Shown here piece by piece: positions 5,923 to 10,369 of a DNA stretch of 10,369 nt. The notes beneath the pieces are model-generated. The model worked only from the letters and a program-made list of their open reading frames with translations. It ran no database searches and was not told the origin of the DNA. This DNA comes from Nanobdellota archaeon (lineage in GTDB: Archaea > Nanobdellota > Nanobdellia > SCGC-AAA011-G17 > VGLX01): assembly GCA_018894775.1 (NCBI GenBank), contig JAHIPG010000303.1, positions 1 through 10,369 on the forward strand, given 5' to 3'. The position numbers were made by a program, and so were the translations under genes. Within the stretch, counting starts at the first letter, position 1. Every line of letters begins with the position of its first letter.

Positions 5923-5979
5923 CTTAAAAAGAAAATTTATTTAAAATTCAGACCTAAAATTTTAGAGCTATACAAAGAA

Positions 5980-6204
5980 ATGAATGAATTTTTTAACGAA
6001 TGCTATGAATTTCATTACAATCTAAAAAAAGAGAAAGCAGTTAGAACTGCTAGTAAGTACGAAGAACTAAAAGGAAAGTTAGATGAGGGTTTAAAAACGA
6101 AACAGATTAATGAACTCAGAATAGTTTTACATCTTAAAGCGATTCAGTCTTATGCGATTCAGATTATAGAATTCCAACTCATTTATATCAAGAACTTTGA
6201 ATGA
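5980..6204 (+). CDS. Small helical hypothetical protein
   Basis: 74 residues, charged and probably all-helical (Lys/Glu-rich first half, then LRIVLHLKAIQSYAIQIIEFQLIYI). There is no signal peptide and no recognised motif. A TATA-like TTTATTTAAA (5936-5945) lies about 40 bases upstream, just outside the IS, but there is no clear ribosome binding site. The frame stays open upstream of the ATG as far as 5887 inside the IS right end. The gene might therefore be a remnant whose original 5' end was replaced by the element, or simply a short gene. Its last 17 bases overlap the end of the convergent kinase-like gene. The function is unknown and its reality is only moderately supported. Confidence 0.45.
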   Translation: MNEFFNECYEFHYNLKKEKAVRTASKYEELKGKLDEGLKTKQINELRIVLHLKAIQSYAIQIIEFQLIYIKNFE

Positions 6205-7825
6205 TATCTTCCTTTAGCCCTTTAATAGCAGTATACAAACGGAGATATCGGTCTCTATCTATTGGTTCCTCTTTTATTAAATATTTTAATGAGTTTAAAG
6301 AAAATTCTAAACTTCTTAATTGCAGATGTTTAGATTTCTTTGGATTCTTGTTCTTAAATTTTTCAGAAGAAAATCCGCTATAAACTAAGTTTCTATGTAA
6401 AGATGCACAATTGTATACTCTATCAAATTCCTTGTAATTTTCAATTTTTTGAAAATTTGGATTTGCTTTCTTGTTGAATATATTAACATAATGTTTTTTA
6501 AGTTCCTCTTTGTCTGATTCACTTAGATTTAAAACTTCATTCTCTAATAACTGGACTAAATCTAACTGAGGAGGTCTAAGACCTGTATTTTCAAAATCTA
6601 TTGCATAACATGAAGCATCCTTTTTTATAATCCAGTTTTTTAAATTCGCATCCTTATTGAATACTTTGATTTTATAATCTGCTAACTGTTTTGCTATAGG
6701 CTTGTAAAGTTCTAATAAAGATTCTAAATTAAGTTGTTTATTTTCAATCCTATCCCAAAAGCCAGTTTTAAGCCAATCTAAACAGGAGCTTTCATTAAGA
6801 GTACCATAGGTGGTTTCTAAATCTTTGCCTTCGATATGAATGTCTGCTAAGTGTTCTATAAAATTTTTTAAAATTCTTTTTTTAGTCTTGGAATCCTTTA
6901 TTTTTTTAAAGAATTTATCTGCTGTTATTCCATCCACTTTTTCCATGATTAGGGTATAGAAATCATTCAATTGACCATAACAATATATCTTGGGAATACC
7001 AAAACTTTCCCTCCATCTTGTAAATCTCTTTTGTAGAGCATTGAGAGCAAGTGATTCGTTAACTAAAAGTTTTGACGCTTCTGTTCCTCGATATATTTTG
7101 AAAATAACTTCATCTTTAAAGATTTCTGTGCTGTGAACACTTGTATAATTTCTTAAATCACTATTTTTTATTTCGTTTATTAAAATCAAAGTATGATTTT
7201 CTAGTTTGTTTAAACAAAATAACGAATTAAAATTGGATATTACCTCATTCTTGTTTGATTTTTCTATAATCTTTAAATCTTTTGTTAATGCTATCCTATC
7301 TGTTAAACACATGATAACTTCTATTTGTAATTGGGAATAAATATGGCCTTCTTCCTCTAAAAGATAAGGCGTAGAAGTAAAATCAAGATGGAGTTTGTCC
7401 AAATCATCTAAATTTAAAGTGTAAAATTTAGATACTAAGTAACCCTTCACTGCATTATAGGACTTAGACTTTGGAATAATTCTTTTATTGTGTACATCTT
7501 CTAAATATTTTTGGTAAGATTCATGTTTAGCTCTTAATTTTTTAGTGTAATCTAAATAAAAATTGGATGGATCTTTCTTTTTGATATGCGGGGTAAAGAT
7601 TTTTTTCTCAAGATAGATTTCATTAATTCCACAGTCTTTAAGTATTTGAATTAAGATTTCTGGTTTTAATTTGTAGATAAGATTAGAGTACTTAAATTTC
7701 ATACCTTGAGTGTTAGAATAATCCTCTTCTACATATTTTAAGATAGATGTTAAACTCTCTTTACTTGTTATAAGCCTCTTTTTTTCTTTGGATTTTATTG
7801 ATTTAAAAAAATTTTGGTTGTACAT
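6188..7825 (-). CDS. Protein with C-terminal aminoglycoside-phosphotransferase/choline-kinase-like domain and unknown N-terminal half
   Basis: 545 residues. Residues ~235-430 carry the APH-type kinase fold: VIFKIYRG with the strand-3 lysine K243, helix-C glutamate E257 in LVNESLAL, and LIMEKVDGITADKF (292-305) as hinge. The catalytic loop is FNKDANLKNWI (D392 base, N397 metal ligand), the metal-binding aspartate D410 is in YAIDFE, and D422 is in PPQLDL. The catalytic loop reads N-K-D where the family usually has H-G-D. Such domains phosphorylate small molecules or, less often, proteins; the substrate here is unknown. Residues 1-230 are Lys/Asn-rich with no recognised domain, and ~430-545 are helical and basic. 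The gene looks more AT-rich than its neighbours and lies near an IS, which suggests acquisition or relaxed constraint. The start is ATG 7825, with a TATA box 30 bases upstream. A function in defence or antibiotic modification would be a guess. Confidence 0.82.
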   Translation of the reverse strand: MYNQNFFKSIKSKEKKRLITSKESLTSILKYVEEDYSNTQGMKFKYSNLIYKLKPEILIQILKDCGINEIYLEKKIFTPHIKKKDPSNFYLDYTKKLRAKHESYQKYLEDVHNKRIIPKSKSYNAVKGYLVSKFYTLNLDDLDKLHLDFTSTPYLLEEEGHIYSQLQIEVIMCLTDRIALTKDLKIIEKSNKNEVISNFNSLFCLNKLENHTLILINEIKNSDLRNYTSVHSTEIFKDEVIFKIYRGTEASKLLVNESLALNALQKRFTRWRESFGIPKIYCYGQLNDFYTLIMEKVDGITADKFFKKIKDSKTKKRILKNFIEHLADIHIEGKDLETTYGTLNESSCLDWLKTGFWDRIENKQLNLESLLELYKPIAKQLADYKIKVFNKDANLKNWIIKKDASCYAIDFENTGLRPPQLDLVQLLENEVLNLSESDKEELKKHYVNIFNKKANPNFQKIENYKEFDRVYNCASLHRNLVYSGFSSEKFKNKNPKKSKHLQLRSLEFSLNSLKYLIKEEPIDRDRYLRLYTAIKGLKEDIIQSS

Positions 7826-7851
7826 CTTATTATCTTTCTTAAATATTAAAC

Positions 7852-7859
7852 TATATAAA
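7852..7859 (-). promoter_or_regulatory. TATA box of the kinase-like gene
   Basis: On the minus strand TTTATATA is centred about 30 bases before the ATG at 7825, preceded by the purine-rich AGCAAAG, which could be a BRE. No ribosome binding site follows, so the leader should be only a few bases or absent. Confidence 0.6.
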
Positions 7860-7893
7860 CTTTGCTATTATTTACTATTAGATAGTAGTAAAA

Positions 7894-8943
7894 TTATTCT
7901 AGAATTCTGTAAGAAAAAAGACCTTTACTTGGCTTTTTATAATCATCTAGCTTACCTTCAACAAAAGTTTCTACTTTATCTTCGTTTATCCTTTTGAAAC
8001 TTATAAATTCAGGGGTAGGTTTTCCATCCTTTCTACAAATACTGATTTCAGCAAAAATATCCTGCTCCCCTAAACTCCCAGGATTTATGATTATAGACTC
8101 TCCGTTTAAGCTGTGAACCCCTGCTTCTTTGTGCATATGCCCAACTAAAGCTAGGCTCTTCTCATTATTGACCATAAAATCAGTCAGTCCAAAACTGTTT
8201 TCAGGATGTAAATAAGTCTGGGGCATTTCATGGGCAATTATAATTTCGGATTCTTCAGGCATCTTAGAGTAAAGCTCAGAAAATTTCACAAGATCACCTT
8301 CAGAGTCTCTAGCAATCCCTTCATCATAAAGCACTAAAAGTTCTTTGGGTATCGCCCCAGGGTAGACAGTAGAACCTCCGAAACCTCCAAATTTAAAACC
8401 TTTGACTTCTTTAACTTTCCCATGCAGGTTTCTTTCACCCATAACGTCTTCTAAGCATTTACCATCATGATTTCCAGGTAATGTAAGATATTCAAGACCT
8501 TCCATTATTTCTTTTACTTTTTCATATTGTTTTATCATAGATTCTTTAGCACTTTCTATTAATTTCTTATTAGCTTCATCATATTCACTCTTAAATTCGG
8601 CAAATTGTTTTGCAAAATTTCTTACCTTCAGGTCCATTTGAGGGTCATCTCTTATATTACATAACTCAAGATAACCTATTTCATCTTCAGCTATTCTCTC
8701 AAGAAGGCTCTTATCCGCACCATTATGGTGCATAATCTGTAAAAAACCTATTTTCCTTTCCCTGTAACCATTGTTCAGATTTACAAAAATTTCAGCTACA
8801 CGCTCAGAGAAAACTCCCTCTATTATGTCCCCTCTAACTAAAACAATATCATGCTCAGTATTTCTTGCATAATCAGCAACCTTGCTTAAAGAATCATAAT
8901 CGCTATGTATATCTGCAATATCTATAATCTTAATTCTATCCAT
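7894..8943 (-). CDS. Calcineurin-like metallophosphoesterase
   Basis: 349 residues from ATG 8943; TTG 8949 also lies in frame but is too close to the ribosome binding site. The dinuclear metal-site motifs are complete: D11-x-H13 (DIADIHSD), GD (38-39, VRGDIIEG), GNHD (157-160), IIAHE (H238) and GHMH (268-271), followed by IIINPGSLGE. Family members hydrolyse phosphomonoesters or phosphodiesters, with a very wide range of substrates. Between GD and GNHD there are about 115 residues, far more than in a minimal enzyme, mostly charged helix (about 105-150) likely forming a lid or coiled coil. The C-terminal ~65 residues are a short accessory segment. The neighbouring minus-strand kinase-like gene has its own promoter, so a functional pair of kinase and phosphatase is not shown. 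The substrate is unknown. Confidence 0.9.
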   Translation of the reverse strand: MDRIKIIDIADIHSDYDSLSKVADYARNTEHDIVLVRGDIIEGVFSERVAEIFVNLNNGYRERKIGFLQIMHHNGADKSLLERIAEDEIGYLELCNIRDDPQMDLKVRNFAKQFAEFKSEYDEANKKLIESAKESMIKQYEKVKEIMEGLEYLTLPGNHDGKCLEDVMGERNLHGKVKEVKGFKFGGFGGSTVYPGAIPKELLVLYDEGIARDSEGDLVKFSELYSKMPEESEIIIAHEMPQTYLHPENSFGLTDFMVNNEKSLALVGHMHKEAGVHSLNGESIIINPGSLGEQDIFAEISICRKDGKPTPEFISFKRINEDKVETFVEGKLDDYKKPSKGLFSYRILE

Positions 8944-8950
8944 TTTCAAA

Positions 8951-8998
8951 ACCTCCTTAATATAAGTCGTTTAAGACATGAAAAACCTGATTTATAAA
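8951..8998 (-). promoter_or_regulatory. Promoter and ribosome binding site of the phosphoesterase gene
   Basis: On the minus strand AAGGAGGT (8951-8958) lies 7 bases before ATG 8943, an excellent Shine-Dalgarno sequence that decides the start. TTTATAAA (8991-8998) is about 25 bases above a plausible transcription start, giving a leader of roughly 25 bases. Confidence 0.65.
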
Positions 8999-9053
8999 CT
9001 TTTCTGGGGCTGAAATATTTGTTAGTATGTATAAATTTCACTCTAGAAAAAGC

Positions 9054-9060
9054 TTTTAAA
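9054..9060 (+). promoter_or_regulatory. TATA-like box for a leaderless ZIP transporter gene
   Basis: TTTTAAA is centred about 25 bases before ATG 9082 with no ribosome binding site between, consistent with leaderless transcription. It is divergent from the phosphoesterase promoter. Confidence 0.55.
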
Positions 9061-9081
9061 TCGTAATACTTCAAAACCAGT

Positions 9082-9810
9082 ATGGATATATTTTGGATAA
9101 TAATAATTTTGGCTGCACTTGGACCAATTATAGGTTCATTTATAGGGATTATCAAAAAGCCTTCTAATGTCTTTATGTATAACATGCTTTCCTTTGCAGC
9201 AGGAGTTATGCTTGCTATTTCATTTTTAGAATTAATTCCTGAGAGTATTCATCTTTCATCTGCATGGTACACTATTTTAGGTGTAATCCTTGGTTCTGTT
9301 ACTATGTATTCCCTTGATAAACTTATACCTCATATTCATCCAGGGCTTTGCCTTCCAGAGCAGGGAACTAGGCTGAAGAAGACATCTATTTACCTATTGA
9401 TAGGCATTAGTATGCATAATTTCCCTGAAGGTATGGCAATGGCTATTGGTGTTGTTACAGAAGTTAAGCTTGGTTTGCTTGTAGCTTTAGCTATAATGAT
9501 TCATGATATTCCTGAGGCAGTGTGTACTTCTGCGCCATACTTTTATTCTACTGGTAAGAGAATTAAGTCTTTTTTAGTATCTTCATCAACCGCTATCCCA
9601 ACGATATTGGGATTTTTGTTTGCTCATTTTTTGTATCAATATATATCGTCAACTGTTGTAGGTATAATCATTGCTGCTACCGCTGGTCTGATGATTTATA
9701 TTTCAGCTGACGAACTGATACCTGTTTCGTGCAAGCAGACTACCACTCATAGCACTATTTTTTCTTTGATAATGGGTATTTTGGCGGTTATCTTGTTGGG
9801 TATGTTGTGA
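9082..9810 (+). CDS. ZIP-family divalent metal (Zn/Fe) transporter
   Basis: 242 residues, the usual size of compact prokaryotic ZIP proteins, with about eight hydrophobic segments. ZIP proteins move Zn2+ or similar divalent metals into the cytoplasm. The binuclear metal-site signature is present: MHNFPEGMAM (111-120; H112, N113, E116) in helix 4 and MIHDIPEAV (139-147; H141, D142, E145) in helix 5. Supporting residues are E50 and E54 in FLELIPES at helix 2 and ADELIP (209-214) in helix 6. The loop between helices 3 and 4 is short with two histidines (PHIHPG, 83-88), where larger ZIPs have a His-rich stretch. Helix 5 has HDIPEA instead of the ZupT-like HNIPEG, so metal preference cannot be read off. 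It stands alone between a divergent and a convergent gene. A T-run follows its stop immediately. Confidence 0.93.
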   Translation: MDIFWIIIILAALGPIIGSFIGIIKKPSNVFMYNMLSFAAGVMLAISFLELIPESIHLSSAWYTILGVILGSVTMYSLDKLIPHIHPGLCLPEQGTRLKKTSIYLLIGISMHNFPEGMAMAIGVVTEVKLGLLVALAIMIHDIPEAVCTSAPYFYSTGKRIKSFLVSSSTAIPTILGFLFAHFLYQYISSTVVGIIIAATAGLMIYISADELIPVSCKQTTTHSTIFSLIMGILAVILLGML

Positions 9811-9816
9811 TTTTTT
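9811..9816 (+). terminator. T-run terminator after the ZIP gene
   Basis: TTTTTT directly follows the TGA stop, a typical archaeal intrinsic termination signal without a required hairpin. Confidence 0.5.
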
Positions 9817-9907
9817 CTAGTGTTTTAAAATAGTAATTTAGCATTCTCTCTGAAACAAATTATTCAATTAGGGGATTTGTATAACAAGGGTTAAATACAA
9901 TCGTCAG

Positions 9908-9913
9908 AAAAAA
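9908..9913 (-). terminator. T-run terminator of the partial minus-strand gene
   Basis: On the minus strand six T residues follow one base after the TAA stop of the gene at 9915. Confidence 0.45.
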
Positions 9914-9914
9914 T

Positions 9915-10369
9915 TTAAGAATCTTCTTCATCATATTCAATCTGCTGTTTCAAAATCGCTTCTTGAATATTTCCTGGTTTATCAATAGTCCAATATTTCC
10001 AATATGGTTTTTCCCACCAAGAATGAAATTTGAGATTAATTCTTCCTTTGAAGAATATTTCCATTAAATGGCTGTCTAAAACAGTTCTTAGATGTGATCT
10101 TCTAGGTTCTGGAAGTTCAGGATTATAAGGTTCATCAGCTATCCCTCCTGGAATATGCATTCTTCCATCTTCAAAGAATCTTTCATATGCTAAACTGAAT
10201 CCTTTCTGATAATCCTTTAGTGGAAAATGAAATACTTCATCAGAATCAATTAGTAGATATAGTCCAGATGAATCTTTTCGAAAATCAAGTGTTTTATCTT
10301 CAAGATCCTCGTTGACCTTCACTGTACCTCCCATTGATCCTACAAGTCTTATGTACAGAAAGTCGGCCT
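9915..10369 (-). CDS. Unknown protein, probably cut by the window edge
   Basis: The frame runs from the stop at 9915 up to the window edge without an upstream stop. An ATG at 10334 would give 139 residues, but the residues ahead of it (ADFLYIRLVGS) look like real protein, and there is no good ribosome binding site or TATA box before the ATG. A start outside the window is therefore favoured. The visible part is acidic, soluble and rich in aromatic residues towards the end (FHSWWEKPYWKYW), with a Gly/Pro-rich middle (MHIPGGIADEPYNPELPEP) and an acidic C-terminus (EYDEEDS). There is no signal peptide or membrane segment in the visible part, and no motif is recognised. It converges with the ZIP gene across a 104-base spacer that otherwise shows only T-run signals. 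Confidence 0.65.
   Translation of the reverse strand, partial: ADFLYIRLVGSMGGTVKVNEDLEDKTLDFRKDSSGLYLLIDSDEVFHFPLKDYQKGFSLAYERFFEDGRMHIPGGIADEPYNPELPEPRRSHLRTVLDSHLMEIFFKGRINLKFHSWWEKPYWKYWTIDKPGNIQEAILKQQIEYDEEDS

Larger units (their letters stand above)
5231..5925 (+). mobile_element. IS200-type (IS200/IS605 family) insertion sequence with tnpA only
   Basis: The element is about 0.7 kb and carries a single HUH transposase flanked by subterminal hairpins instead of terminal inverted repeats, as in IS200. Both ends share AGCTTTAGCT (5247-5256 and 5896-5905) and GGGGGATA (5269-5276 and 5906-5913), each opening with GACCC. No tnpB is present. The exact ends are not defined here because this family leaves no target duplication, so the boundaries given are approximate (within perhaps 15 bases). 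It lies just after the KsgA-like stop codon, in an A-rich spacer, and disrupts no recognisable gene. Confidence 0.85.

Noticed and set aside
5861..5980. A tnpB or guide-RNA segment of an IS605-type element
   Set aside because: No tnpB-like frame exists on either strand, and the right-end hairpin follows tnpA within 15-30 bases, so this is an IS200-type element.
6201..6383. Plus-strand open frame of 60 codons
   Set aside because: It lies opposite the kinase-like gene and has no start signals.
7788..7997. Plus-strand open frame of 69 codons spanning the gap between two minus-strand genes
   Set aside because: It is a low-complexity Leu/Tyr/Phe-rich translation of AT-rich DNA, overlaps two supported genes and the TATA box of one, and has no ribosome binding site.
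6188..8943. Toxin-antitoxin or kinase-phosphatase operon made of the two minus-strand genes
   Set aside because: Each has its own promoter-like sequence and neither resembles a known toxin-antitoxin partner; there is only adjacency to support the idea.
8946..9185. Minus-strand open frame of 79 codons
   Set aside because: It covers the divergent promoter region and the start of the ZIP gene and conflicts with the Shine-Dalgarno sequence of the phosphoesterase gene.

Overview
The window looks archaeal and AT-rich, and a small-genome DPANN-type lineage (Woesearchaeota or Pacearchaeota-like) is plausible, though no marker here proves the phylum. The archaeal call rests on promoter layout. Four genes (the SdpI-like gene, the KsgA-like gene, the kinase-like gene and the ZIP transporter) have a TATA-like box about 26-30 bases before the start codon and no ribosome binding site, as in leaderless archaeal transcripts. 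Two others have a TATA-like box further upstream and a strong Shine-Dalgarno sequence. The KsgA/Dim1 homologue and the T-runs directly after stop codons fit the same picture.

Layout. Positions 1-3454 hold three tandem genes on the plus strand for one unrecognised paralogous family (the first is cut by the window edge). Copies 2 and 3 have an N-terminal signal peptide or anchor, and all three have a long charged helical region and a conserved C-terminal hydrophobic domain. A tiny two-helix membrane protein (3462-3650, minus) converges on them. Next come an SdpI/DUF1648-family membrane protein (3762-4415) and a divergent KsgA/Dim1-type rRNA adenine dimethyltransferase (4449-5216). An IS200-type insertion sequence (about 5231-5925) follows. 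It has one HUH transposase, hairpins at both ends and a highly structured leader. Beyond it lie a small hypothetical gene (5980-6204), a 545-residue protein with a C-terminal aminoglycoside-phosphotransferase-like kinase fold (6188-7825, minus), a calcineurin-like metallophosphoesterase (7894-8943, minus), a ZIP metal transporter (9082-9810) and a partial unknown gene (9915-10369, minus).

How the genes relate. The three tandem paralogues overlap by 4 bases or lie 6 bases apart, so they probably form one operon whose products work at the cell envelope. The other genes look like single transcription units with their own promoters. No pathway links them. The IS element and the very AT-rich, Lys/Asn-rich kinase-like gene beside it look like an acquired or fast-evolving patch. 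The strongest candidates for undescribed biology are the tandem envelope-protein family, the kinase-like protein with its unknown N-terminal half, and the chain of hairpins leading into the transposase. No tRNA, rRNA or CRISPR array was seen.
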